From contig NZ_RWIS01000008.1 in the NCBI RefSeq assembly GCF_003944705.1, positions 172,889-236,888 on the forward strand: DNA of 64,000 nt, in the 5' to 3' direction. Within the stretch, counting starts at the first letter, position 1. Each line of letters starts with the position of its first letter. The stretch comes from Hymenobacter metallilatus (GTDB taxonomy: Bacteria > Bacteroidota > Bacteroidia > Cytophagales > Hymenobacteraceae). A program made the position numbers and the translations under genes. The notes under the pieces are model-generated. The model did not search any database. It saw only the letters and a list, made by a program, of their open reading frames with translations, and had not been told where the DNA came from. This document shows positions 48,702-56,829 of this stretch, piece after piece.

Positions 48702-49226
48702 TTACTGGTAGCCAGCTGTTTCCGTAGCCAGAATCAGGGTGGTGGCGGCGCGTAAATCGGCTACGTGGGGCTGATAGTCGCTCTGCTGCTCCGGTCCTAC
48801 CAAAATACCCCGGATACCAACGCGCTGGCCCGCTTCCATATCCCGCAGCCGGTCGCCCACCATCCAGCACCGGCTGGCATCCAGCCGGAAGCGGGCCAGT
48901 GCCTTCTCCAGCATCAGGGAGCCGGGCTTGCGCGCCAAGGATTCGGAAACGTTTGGGTGGCCCGGGGCAAAGTAAAACGCATCAATCAGGCCTCCTACCG
49001 CCGTTTGCAGCTTCTGGTGGCAGGCCTGCACGTGGGCAGGAGTGTACAGGCCTTTCGCTATACCGGCCTGGTTGGTAACCACCACCAGGTAAAATCCGGC
49101 GGCCTTTAGCCGGGCCAGACTTTCGGGCACGCCCTCCGATACCACAAATTTGTCCAGCTCCCACACGTACTCCCCTATCTCGTTGTTCAATACTCCGTCG
49201 CGGTCCAGAAATACGGCTTTGTTCAT
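48702..49226 (-). CDS. GmhB/HisB-type HAD phosphatase without zinc cysteines
   Basis: The 174-residue HAD hydrolase has motif I VFLDRDGVLN, motif II VVVTNQAGIAKG, and motif IV VGDRLRDMEAG, as in D-glycero-D-manno-heptose 1,7-bisphosphate 7-phosphatase and the HisB phosphatase domain. The usual zinc loop CPHHP-x-C-x-CRKP is replaced by APGHPNVSESLARKP: all cysteines are gone while the RKP is kept. The substrate is therefore uncertain, though the envelope glycosyltransferases nearby make a sugar bisphosphate plausible. Confidence 0.88.
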   Translation of the reverse strand: MNKAVFLDRDGVLNNEIGEYVWELDKFVVSEGVPESLARLKAAGFYLVVVTNQAGIAKGLYTPAHVQACHQKLQTAVGGLIDAFYFAPGHPNVSESLARKPGSLMLEKALARFRLDASRCWMVGDRLRDMEAGQRVGIRGILVGPEQQSDYQPHVADLRAATTLILATETAGYQ

Positions 49227-49354
49227 GATGAAGAATGGCAGGTGACAGGTGGCAAAAGTAAGTAGTTCGGCAGGCTATGGCAGGCGTGTGTACTTTTGCG
49301 CGTGGGGTCCTTCAGCATTGTCACCTGTCACCCATTCACCTGTCATCTATTCAC
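49227..49354. repeat. Family C palindrome flanking the hemG promoter
   Basis: GAATGGCAGGTGACAGGTGG (about 49233-49252) faces GTCACCTGTCACCCATTCACC and CTGTCATCTATTCACC words (49319-49354). The left end touches the start codon of the phosphatase gene (49226) and the right end is 3 nt before the hemG ATG. The hemG -7 box (49291-49298) is inside the loop. Confidence 0.75.
49291..49298 (+). promoter_or_regulatory. -7 element for hemG
   Basis: TACTTTTG matches TAnnTTTG, 59 nt upstream of the ATG. It lies in the loop of the family C palindrome. Confidence 0.6.
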
Positions 49355-49357
49355 CAC

Positions 49358-50689
49358 ATGGCCATTGCTATCCTGGGCGGCGGTATTTCGGGCCTCACGC
49401 TGGCCTGGTACCTGCAGCGCGCCGGCGTCGATTACGACCTGTACGAAGCCAGCCCCCGCCCCGGCGGCAACATCCGCTCCGAGCAGCGCGACGGGTACCT
49501 GGTGGAAACCGGCCCCAACTCGCTGCAGCTTTCGGAGGAGCTGCGGGAACTGCTGGATGGGCTGGGGCTTACCAGCCAGATTCAGGAGGCCGCAGCCATC
49601 AGCCAGAACCGCTACGTACTGCGCCAGGGCCGCTACCAGCAACTGCCATCTTCGCCCCCGGCATTACTCACCAGTTCTTTTTTCAGCCTGAAAACACGCC
49701 TGAACCTGGTACGGGAGCTGTTTAAGCCGGCCCAGCCGGTAAACGAGCAGGAAACGCTGGCGCACTTCTTCCACCGGCGCTTTGGCCCGGAAGTGGTAGA
49801 TTATGCCTTGAACCCATTCATTTCGGGCATCTACGCCGGCGACCCGGCCCAACTGCTGCTGCACAAAACGTTTCCGCAGCTAGCCGCCCTGGAGCAGCAA
49901 TATGGCTCGGTAGTCCGTGGCCTGATGAACACCAAGAACCCAGCCGGCCGCCGCCGGATTATTTCCCTGGCCGGGGGCCTGCAGACGCTTACCGACACGC
50001 TGGCGGCCCAATTGCGGCGGGCGCATACCGGGCAGGCAGCTACTCACCTGCACTGCCGCCCCGCTGATGGTCTTTGGGAGTTGGAAACCTCGGGCGGTCC
50101 GGCGCCCCGCTTGTATCACCAAGTGGTAGTAGCCTTACCGGCCTATGCGGCGGCCTCGCTGCTGCAGAGTCAGTTTCCGGCCGTAGCGGCGGCCCTTCAC
50201 CAGGTGCAACACCCTCCCATGGCCGCTATTTACACGGCGTATCACCGTGCCGATGTGCAGCACCCGCTCAATGGCTTTGGGGCGCTACACCCGAAGGCCG
50301 AAGCTCCCTATGCAGCCGGTACCATTTGGACCAGTTCCATCTTTCCGGATCGGGCGCCGGCCGGGCAGGTGCTGTTTACCAGCTTTGTGGGCGGTATCCA
50401 GTATACCGAACAGGCCCGCCAGCCCGAAACGGCCCAGAAAGCCGCGGTGCACGCTGAGCTAAGTCGCCTCTACGGCATTCGGGCAGGGGCCGCGCCGGTA
50501 TGGCAGTACCGCTTTTACTGGGATAAATCCATCCCGCAGTTCGATGCCCACATAGCGGCGGCTCACCGGGCTATTGATGCCCTGGCGGAGCAAGGCCTGC
50601 ACGTGGCGGCCAACTGGCGGGCAGGAGTAGGTGTACCCGACTGCGTACGGCAGGCCCGAAAATTAGCTACCACCCTGGCCGGCCGCTAG
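49358..50689 (+). CDS. hemG: Protoporphyrinogen oxidase (HemY-type)
   Basis: The 443-residue FAD enzyme oxidises protoporphyrinogen or coproporphyrinogen III in haem synthesis. It starts AIAILGGGISGLTLAWYLQRAG (FAD-binding GxGxxG) and continues EASPRPGGNIRS and ETGPNSLQLS, which are specific to this oxidase. FISGIYAGDP and the C-terminal FAD contact GVGVPDCVRQA are present. The Met at 49358 starts the dinucleotide fold. Confidence 0.93.
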   Translation: MAIAILGGGISGLTLAWYLQRAGVDYDLYEASPRPGGNIRSEQRDGYLVETGPNSLQLSEELRELLDGLGLTSQIQEAAAISQNRYVLRQGRYQQLPSSPPALLTSSFFSLKTRLNLVRELFKPAQPVNEQETLAHFFHRRFGPEVVDYALNPFISGIYAGDPAQLLLHKTFPQLAALEQQYGSVVRGLMNTKNPAGRRRIISLAGGLQTLTDTLAAQLRRAHTGQAATHLHCRPADGLWELETSGGPAPRLYHQVVVALPAYAAASLLQSQFPAVAAALHQVQHPPMAAIYTAYHRADVQHPLNGFGALHPKAEAPYAAGTIWTSSIFPDRAPAGQVLFTSFVGGIQYTEQARQPETAQKAAVHAELSRLYGIRAGAAPVWQYRFYWDKSIPQFDAHIAAAHRAIDALAEQGLHVAANWRAGVGVPDCVRQARKLATTLAGR

Positions 50690-50873
50690 GCCGTGGAGTA
50701 TATAGAGCTGCCTCGTTATTTACGTTACTTTCGTAAACTCTATTCCTGCCCAAGGGTGTTATTCTGACCCGGCCCGTAACCGGCAACCCCGCGGGCACTT
50801 TGTGCATCTGTTAACCAGCGTAAGGGTAGCCATGTCGGCGTGGCCCCATGCTTCGGCACACCGAACAAACTTC

Positions 50874-50881
50874 TACCTTTG
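50874..50881 (+). promoter_or_regulatory. -7 element abutting the GT2 start codon
   Basis: TACCTTTG is a perfect match and ends 5 nt before the ATG at 50887. Transcription would begin at or within a few bases of the start codon, so the mRNA is probably leaderless. Confidence 0.65.
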
Positions 50882-50886
50882 CGGCA

Positions 50887-51675
50887 ATGACTGACGGGCT
50901 TGTCCTGATACCGACCTACAACGAGAAGGAAAATGCGGAGCTTATCATCCGCAAGGTCTTCTCATTGCCTCAGCCGTTCGATGTACTCATCATTGATGAT
51001 GGCTCACCGGATGGCACCGCCGACATTGTGCGCGGCCTGATGCAGGAATTTCCCAACCAATTGTTTCTGGAAGAGCGCGCCGGCAAGCTCGGCCTCGGCA
51101 CTGCCTACATTCACGGTTTCCACTGGGCCCTGGACCGGGGCTACGAGTACGTGTTTGAAATGGATGCCGACTTTTCCCACAACCCCGACGACCTGATTCG
51201 TCTCTACGATGCCTGCGCCCACCAGAGCTATGATCTGGCCATTGGCTCGCGCTACATCCAGGGCGTAAACGTGGTGAACTGGCCCATGGACCGGGTACTG
51301 ATGTCGTATTTCGCCTCGGCTTACGTGCGCATTGTAACGGGTATGCCCATTCGGGATGCTACAGCGGGCTTTAAATGCTACACGGCCCGGGTACTGCGCA
51401 CCATTCTGCAAAACCGCATCCGGTTCGTGGGCTACGCTTTCCAGATTGAGATGAAATGGCTGGCGTACAAGTATGGCTTCCGCATCAAGGAGGTACCCAT
51501 CATCTTCACCGACCGTACCCGGGGTGCCTCCAAAATGAGCAAGGGCATTGTGCAGGAAGCCTTTTTTGGGGTGCTGCAAATGAAGATTGACAGTTGGTTC
51601 CGGCGGTTTGAGCGCCGGAGCCCGGCCGCCACCGATACGGCAATACCAGCCCTGCCCGCGCCTGAAGCGCACTGA
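50887..51675 (+). CDS. Polyprenol monophosphomannose synthase-like GT2
   Basis: The 262-residue glycosyltransferase matches dolichol-phosphate mannose synthase: LVLIPTYNEKENAELII, LIIDDGSPDGTADIV, EERAGKLGLGTAYIHGF, and the DxD-type motif EMDADFSHNPDDL. DATAGFKCYTARVL and RTRGASKMSKGIV complete the signature. It transfers a sugar (probably mannose) to a polyprenyl phosphate; a GT39-type enzyme such as the one at 14558 could use the product. No C-terminal membrane helices are present. The Met at 50887 directly precedes the conserved strand. Confidence 0.92.
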   Translation: MTDGLVLIPTYNEKENAELIIRKVFSLPQPFDVLIIDDGSPDGTADIVRGLMQEFPNQLFLEERAGKLGLGTAYIHGFHWALDRGYEYVFEMDADFSHNPDDLIRLYDACAHQSYDLAIGSRYIQGVNVVNWPMDRVLMSYFASAYVRIVTGMPIRDATAGFKCYTARVLRTILQNRIRFVGYAFQIEMKWLAYKYGFRIKEVPIIFTDRTRGASKMSKGIVQEAFFGVLQMKIDSWFRRFERRSPAATDTAIPALPAPEAH

Positions 51676-51691
51676 TGGTGTGCCCCTACCC

Positions 51692-51733
51692 AAATAGCCC
51701 GTGCCTTCTGTCCCCAGGAGCCGCGGGCTATTT
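51692..51733 (+). terminator. Terminator after the GT2 gene
   Basis: AAATAGCCCG pairs exactly with CGGGCTATTT around a 22-nt loop that contains a short GGAGCC element. It lies 16 nt after the stop. Confidence 0.75.
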
Positions 51734-51809
51734 CGTGCGGGCCATCCATTGGTATTTTCCCGCCCCTGGGCATAGCCCAAAATGAAGCCAGGCACGTATC
51801 TTACGGCCA

Positions 51810-52745
51810 ATGGCTATATCTCCGCTTTTTTGGGTCTGCTTTAATGTGGGCGTACTGGCCCTGCTGCTGCTCGATCTGCTGGTGTTCAACCGCAAGGCCC
51901 ACGTGGTGCGTATGCGGGAAGCCCTGGGCTGGAGCGCTTTCTGGATTGCGTTGTCCTTAAGCTTCAACTACGCTGTGTACCATTGGATGGGCAAGCAGGC
52001 GGCTCTGGAGTTCCTCACTGGCTACCTCATCGAAAAGTCGTTGAGCGTGGACAATCTGTTCGTGTTTCTGCTCATCTTCAGCTATTTCAAGGTACCACCA
52101 CAATACCAGCACAAAATTCTGTTTTGGGGTATTATTGGGGCCCTGGTGCTGCGGGCGGGCTTTATTCTGGCGGGCGCGGCCCTGCTGGCCAAGTTTCACT
52201 TTCTGCTGTACGTGCTGGGTGCATTTCTGGTGTATACCGGCGTGAAGATGGCCACCAGCGGCGGCGAGCCGGAAATAGACCCCGACAGTAATCCGGTGGT
52301 TAAGTTTCTGAGCCGCCATCTGCCCATAACCAACCGCCTGCACGAGGGCAAGTTTTTTGTGCGCCAGAACGGGACACTCTTCGCCACGCCCCTGCTGGTG
52401 GTGCTGGTAATGGTAGAAACTACCGACGTGGTATTTGCAGCCGACTCCATTCCCGCCATCCTGGCCGTCTCCCGCGACACGTTTATTGTGTACACTAGTA
52501 ACGTGTTTGCCCTGCTGGGGCTGCGGGCGTTGTATTTCGCGCTGGAAAGCCTCATGCGCCTCTTTCACTACCTGCACTACGGCCTCTCGCTCATCCTCAT
52601 CTTCATCGGCGGTAAGCTATTGGCCACCGAGCTGCTGCACATTCCTATGGGCATCTCCCTGGGCATCGTCGGCCTGATCCTGGCCGGCTCCATCGGGCTG
52701 TCGTTGCTGTTTCCGAAGAAGGAGGAAGTGACAGGACACGAATAG
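51810..52745 (+). CDS. TerC family membrane protein
   Basis: The 311-residue protein has nine to ten membrane helices and matches TerC (PF03741). It contains FLTGYLIEKSLSVDNLFVFLLIFSYF and VVLVMVETTDVVFAADSIPAILAV, the two acidic motifs thought to bind metal (manganese or calcium) in the family. FIVYTSNVFALLGLRALYF follows. It may export manganese and supply metal to secreted enzymes. No tellurium-resistance partners are nearby. A TATCTTACG sequence ends just before the ATG. Confidence 0.93.
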   Translation: MAISPLFWVCFNVGVLALLLLDLLVFNRKAHVVRMREALGWSAFWIALSLSFNYAVYHWMGKQAALEFLTGYLIEKSLSVDNLFVFLLIFSYFKVPPQYQHKILFWGIIGALVLRAGFILAGAALLAKFHFLLYVLGAFLVYTGVKMATSGGEPEIDPDSNPVVKFLSRHLPITNRLHEGKFFVRQNGTLFATPLLVVLVMVETTDVVFAADSIPAILAVSRDTFIVYTSNVFALLGLRALYFALESLMRLFHYLHYGLSLILIFIGGKLLATELLHIPMGISLGIVGLILAGSIGLSLLFPKKEEVTGHE

Positions 52746-52748
52746 GAG

Positions 52749-52917
52749 TTGTCCTTGCGAGGAGGCACGACGAAGCAATCCGTCCTTGTCAGCGCCCGAA
52801 ACCCAGATAAGCAAAAAGCCCCTGACGTCCGTGCTGGCATCAGGGGCTTTTGAGTAGATCAGGGGTGCGCGCTGCGCAAAGGAAGGATTGCTTCGTCGTG
52901 CCTCCTCGCAAGGACGG
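52749..52917. repeat. Family B composite palindrome, second copy
   Basis: The outer arms are GTCCTTGCGAGGAGGCACG...GCAATCCGTCC on the left and GGAAGGATTGC...CCTCCTCGCAAGGAC on the right. The centre (about 52814-52850) is AAAAAGCCCCTGACG...CATCAGGGGCTTTT. It corresponds part by part to 28995-29155. It extends from 4 nt after the TerC stop to 2 nt before the transglycosylase stop, filling the convergent gap. Confidence 0.92.
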
Positions 52918-52918
52918 G

Positions 52919-55117
52919 CTAATTCCCCGGCGGCGGGGTAGCGGGGGGCTCCTGCTGGTTGGTATTTACGCCGGCGTCGGGGGCAGTGTCGCCGCCGAGC
53001 AAGTCAATCAGGTTCAGGGGCTCGTACTGGGAGGAGTCGGCCGCTATAATGGTACGCACCGTGTCGCGGGTAGCGCGCACGATGTACTGCCTGGCTGGGC
53101 CTTGGAAATTCACGTACGTACCCACGTTTTCGTACTCGCTTTGCGAAATATATCCTTTACGGGCCATCAGCTGGGCAATGAGCCGGTGAAAGTACCGCCC
53201 GCTCACGCGCATCTCGCCGTACTGGTTGAAGCCGTTGCGGTAGTATTTGGGCCGGGGAATGATGCTGGCCAGAAACAAACTTTCCGACAGATTCAGGTTG
53301 CGCGGCTCCTTGGCAAAGTAAAATTCGGCGGCCTCGTGCACCCCGTAAATCTTCGGGCCCCACTCAATAATGTTCAGGTACACCTCCAGCATCCGCTCCT
53401 TGGTAGCCAGGCGGGTATTTTCGATAATCCACACAATCAGGGCTTCCTCGGCCTTGCGCACCAGGGTTTTCTTGCGGGTCAGGAACACGTTCTTCACCAG
53501 CTGCATACTGATAGTGCTACCGCCCCGGGCGAAGCGCCGCTCTTTCAGGTTCTGGATGGCCGACTTCACAAAAGCCTTTTCCATGAATCCCCGGTGCGTC
53601 ATAAAGCGCGGGTCCTCGGCCGTCATGATGGCGTACTTCAGGTAGTCTGACACCTCATTGTAAGGCGTGTACTCAGGGTTGGAGGGGCCCACCAGAAAGG
53701 TTTTCACGGTGTCGCCCTTGTCGTTGTAGGCCGTATGCCGGAACTCCTCGTTCAGCTTGTTCAGGTTTTCGCGGCCGAAGCGGGTGATGCGGAACTTGGT
53801 AGCCCGCAGTCCCGAGTCGAATTTCAGGCTGTCGAGCTGGTTCATGTCGAGGTCGGCCATGAGGTGGTACTGCACCGTGCCCTCGGCCTGGGTGCCTTCC
53901 AGCGTCTCAAACATGCCCTCGGGCAGGGAGGCGAAGAAGTCGTTGGCCTTGGTTTCGCTGGATTCCACGTTCAGCTTTACCTGCAGCCCGGCCAGCAGCT
54001 GGTTGCGGTTGGTGAGGCCGTTGATATCCTTGCCAATCACGCGCTCCGGCACCGGCAGGCGGCGCACGCTCAGCTCCGGAAACAGCTCCATCTTGTTGAG
54101 CAGCACCCGCGTGCCCTTCTCCAGCGCAAACGAGGCCTGCCCCAGCTTCAGCACGAAATCAATGCCGCCGCGCGGGAAGCGCACGTCACTGTCGGAAAGC
54201 TTGGGGTGATTCACGATGAAGTTGGCCGCCGCGGCCGTGCCCTTCACCGTCAGATCGTCGTCGCCGCCAAAATCCTTATCCGACAGACTCACGCGCACCG
54301 AATCGAACTGCACCCGGGCCCCGTAGCGGCTTTGCACGTAGGGCAGCACCACGGGGCGCTTGTCCAGCCCGAAAATGTTGGCGTCCACCTCGTAGTCACC
54401 GGCGTCGATGTGGCCCTGTACCCCCACGCGGTTCTCCACCGAGTCGATGTTGGCGGTGAGCTGCCCGGTAATGTCGCCGTCCTCAATGGCCAGGCGAGGC
54501 ATCACCAGGCGGGCCTGGTGGCGGGGGCTCTGGTAGGTAACCAGGAAGTTCTGGAAGTCGGCCTCGTCGGGGATGTTGTCGAAGGTAGCTTCCAGCAGCT
54601 GGTTGGCCAGCAGGCCGTAGTTGGTGCCCTTGGACGTATCCACCGGCGCTACGGGCTGGTTTTTCTTCTTCTTGTAGAGGAAGGAATAGTTGTCCTGCCC
54701 GGCGCGCGTCTGGCGGGCGGTGAGGCGGGCGTTGTCGATTTCGAGGTTGCTGAACACCGGGCGGCCGGCAAACAGGCTGCGCACGCTCAGCGAGGCCCGT
54801 ACCTGCCGGGCCGTAAACAGCGTATCGGGCAGCGTGGTAGGCACCAGGCTCACGCCCTCGAGCTGCACGGTGTTGAGGTCGGTGAAGCGGGCGGGGCCCA
54901 GCGTGAGTACCACGGGGTACTTGGTTTCAACCTTGGCTTTCACTTTCTGCAGGGCCAGATCCAGCAGCTCCTGCCGCTTCAGCAGGAAAAGGCCTAAACC
55001 ACTGAGCAAAAGCACCACCAGGATGCCCAGGCCGATGCCGATTTTTTTCTTGGTTGCTGAAGTCACGCGCACAGGTCGGAGAGAAAGGAAGTCGCGGCCG
55101 GGCCAAGCCAGATTCAT
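52919..55117 (-). CDS. AsmA-like / GT51 peptidoglycan transglycosylase fusion
   Basis: The 732-residue protein has one N-terminal membrane helix (IGIGLGILVVLLLSGLGLFLL). A region of about 430 residues follows with AsmA-like beta strands (LTLGPARFTDLNTVQLEGVSL, DNARLTARQTRAG). A C-terminal GT51 domain comes last: EDPRFMTHRG contains the catalytic Glu, RGGSTISMQLVKN and EVYLNIIEWGPKIYGV are the next signatures. There is no penicillin-binding domain. GT51 enzymes polymerise lipid II into glycan chains. The ATG at 55117 is used; a GTG at 55066, closer to the membrane helix, is possible. Confidence 0.92.
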   Translation of the reverse strand: MNLAWPGRDFLSLRPVRVTSATKKKIGIGLGILVVLLLSGLGLFLLKRQELLDLALQKVKAKVETKYPVVLTLGPARFTDLNTVQLEGVSLVPTTLPDTLFTARQVRASLSVRSLFAGRPVFSNLEIDNARLTARQTRAGQDNYSFLYKKKKNQPVAPVDTSKGTNYGLLANQLLEATFDNIPDEADFQNFLVTYQSPRHQARLVMPRLAIEDGDITGQLTANIDSVENRVGVQGHIDAGDYEVDANIFGLDKRPVVLPYVQSRYGARVQFDSVRVSLSDKDFGGDDDLTVKGTAAAANFIVNHPKLSDSDVRFPRGGIDFVLKLGQASFALEKGTRVLLNKMELFPELSVRRLPVPERVIGKDINGLTNRNQLLAGLQVKLNVESSETKANDFFASLPEGMFETLEGTQAEGTVQYHLMADLDMNQLDSLKFDSGLRATKFRITRFGRENLNKLNEEFRHTAYNDKGDTVKTFLVGPSNPEYTPYNEVSDYLKYAIMTAEDPRFMTHRGFMEKAFVKSAIQNLKERRFARGGSTISMQLVKNVFLTRKKTLVRKAEEALIVWIIENTRLATKERMLEVYLNIIEWGPKIYGVHEAAEFYFAKEPRNLNLSESLFLASIIPRPKYYRNGFNQYGEMRVSGRYFHRLIAQLMARKGYISQSEYENVGTYVNFQGPARQYIVRATRDTVRTIIAADSSQYEPLNLIDLLGGDTAPDAGVNTNQQEPPATPPPGN

Positions 55118-55142
55118 GCCGAACCCGCCGCCGCTCGGACGA

Positions 55143-55150
55143 CAAAGGTA
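55143..55150 (-). promoter_or_regulatory. -7 element for the transglycosylase gene
   Basis: The minus strand reads TACCTTTG, ending 25 nt upstream of the ATG at 55117. Together with the opposite box at 55196 it makes a compact divergent promoter. Confidence 0.7.
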
Positions 55151-55195
55151 ACGAAAAAGGCCCGCGCCCCGATTGGCCCGCGCCCCGCCTTCCGC

Positions 55196-55203
55196 TACCT
55201 TTG
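55196..55203 (+). promoter_or_regulatory. -7 element for purB
   Basis: TACCTTTG is a perfect match, 32 nt upstream of the ATG at 55236, giving a leader of about 28 nt. This supports the start at 55236 rather than the in-frame ATG at 55173, which lies upstream of the box. Confidence 0.75.
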
Positions 55204-55235
55204 GCCCGTCCCTGGCCTTTTTCCTCCTTCTACGC

Positions 55236-56600
55236 ATGTCTGCTGCCCTCGACTATACCGTCCTGACGCCCCTTACCGCCGTTTCGCCCCTCGATGGCCG
55301 TTACCGCCGCCAGACGGCTCCGCTGGCCGCCTACTTCTCCGAGCTGGCCCTGATCCGGTACCGGGTGCTGGTGGAAGTGGAGTATTTCATTGCCCTCTGC
55401 GAGCTGCCCCTGCCCCAGCTGCAGGGCGTGAATCCGGAAGTATTCAGCTCACTGCGCGCTATCTATACCCAGTTCAGCACGGCCGATGCCGACGCCGTGA
55501 AGGCCCACGAACGGGTTACGAACCACGACGTGAAGGCCGTGGAATACTTCCTGCGGGACCGGTTTACGGCCCTGGGCCTGGGCCAGTACCTGGAGTTTAT
55601 CCACTTTGGCCTCACGTCCCAGGACATCAACAACACCGCCATTCCGCTCAGCCTCCAGCACGCCCTCATCCACACGCTGCTGCCGACCTACGCGCAGGTG
55701 CGCAACCAGCTGGCCACCCGCGCCCAGAGCTGGGCCGCCGTGCCCATGCTGGCCCGCACCCACGGCCAGCCCGCCTCCCCCACCCGCCTCGGCAAGGAAG
55801 TGGAAGTATTTGTAGCCCGCCTCGATGCCCAGGTGGAGCTGCTGGGCCAGGTGCCGTTCGGCGCGAAGTTCGGCGGAGCCACCGGCAACTTCAACGCCCA
55901 CCACGTGGCCTACCCCGGCACCGACTGGCACCAGTTTGCCCAGCAGTTTGTGGAAGGCCGCCTGGGCCTCAAGCGCAGCCACCCCACCACCCAGATTGAG
56001 CACTACGACCACCTGGCCGCCCTCTGCGACGGCCTCAAGCGCCTCAACACCATTCTCGTTGACCTGGCGCGCGACGTGTGGCAGTACATTTCCCTGGGCT
56101 ATTTCCGCCAGACGGTGAAGGCCGGCGAGGTAGGTTCCTCGGCCATGCCCCACAAGGTGAACCCTATTGATTTTGAAAACGCTGAGGGGAACCTGGGCCT
56201 GGCCAACGCTGTGCTGGAGCACCTCGCGGCCAAGCTGCCCATCAGCCGCCTACAGCGCGACCTCACCGACTCCACCGTGCTGCGCAACCTGGGCGTGCCG
56301 CTGGGCCACACGCTCATTGCCCTCACCGCTTTGCAGCGCGGCCTCGACAAGCTGGCCCTCGACGAAGCCGCCCTCCGCCGCGACTTGGACGACAACTGGG
56401 CCGTGGTGGCCGAGGCCCTGCAAACCATCCTGCGCCGCGAAAACTACCCCGACCCCTACAACGCCCTTAAAGCCCTCACCCGCACCGGCTCGGCCATCAG
56501 CCAGGCCACCATCAGCGAATTCGTGGACGGCCTCAGCGTGAGCGACGCCGTGAAGCAGGAGCTGCGCGCCATCACGCCCAGCAGCTACGTGGGCGTGTAG
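55236..56600 (+). CDS. purB: Adenylosuccinate lyase
   Basis: The 454-residue fumarase/aspartase-superfamily enzyme acts twice in purine synthesis (SAICAR to AICAR, and adenylosuccinate to AMP). The signature loop GSSAMPHKVNPIDFENAEGN is intact, with catalytic Ser in it; ARTHGQPASPT and FGLTSQDINNTA carry the catalytic and substrate-binding His, Thr and Ser. This is the longer E. coli-like PurB type (SPLDGRYRRQTAPLAAYFSE start). Confidence 0.96.
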   Translation: MSAALDYTVLTPLTAVSPLDGRYRRQTAPLAAYFSELALIRYRVLVEVEYFIALCELPLPQLQGVNPEVFSSLRAIYTQFSTADADAVKAHERVTNHDVKAVEYFLRDRFTALGLGQYLEFIHFGLTSQDINNTAIPLSLQHALIHTLLPTYAQVRNQLATRAQSWAAVPMLARTHGQPASPTRLGKEVEVFVARLDAQVELLGQVPFGAKFGGATGNFNAHHVAYPGTDWHQFAQQFVEGRLGLKRSHPTTQIEHYDHLAALCDGLKRLNTILVDLARDVWQYISLGYFRQTVKAGEVGSSAMPHKVNPIDFENAEGNLGLANAVLEHLAAKLPISRLQRDLTDSTVLRNLGVPLGHTLIALTALQRGLDKLALDEAALRRDLDDNWAVVAEALQTILRRENYPDPYNALKALTRTGSAISQATISEFVDGLSVSDAVKQELRAITPSSYVGV

Positions 56601-56623
56601 ATTTGTATTTTCAATAGCATATA

Positions 56624-56803
56624 GAACGTCATGCTGAGTGAAGGCGCAGCCGTAATCGAAGCATCTCTACTGCTTCGTTTGGTCAGCCTTACTAGCCCAG
56701 GGTTTAAACCCTGAGCTAGAGAGCAGTCATTGTTGCAATGAATGGATTAGCCAGCGGTAGAGATGCTTCAACTTCGCCTCCGGCTGCGCTCAGCATGACC
56801 GTC
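56624..56803. repeat. Family A palindrome with a second palindrome nested inside
   Basis: GAACGTCATGCTGAG...GAAGCATCTCTACTGCTTCG on the left faces GCGGTAGAGATGCTTC...CTCAGCATGACCGTC on the right with several mismatches. The loop contains another palindrome, CTAGCCCAGGGTTTAAACCC with TGAGCTAG (56693-56718). It fills the gap between purB and the GT9 gene. Confidence 0.8.
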
Positions 56804-56829
56804 TTTTTTTCGCGTCAAGATTTCCCCCA

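Noticed and set aside
51734..51809. yybP-ykoY manganese riboswitch upstream of the TerC gene
   Set aside because: The gap between the previous terminator and the ATG is only about 76 nt, lacks the conserved paired L1/L3 loops, and a -7-like box lies right at the start codon.
53735..54997. 420-codon plus-strand open frame opposite the AsmA/GT51 gene
   Set aside because: Antisense shadow. The minus strand has the complete GT51 motifs.
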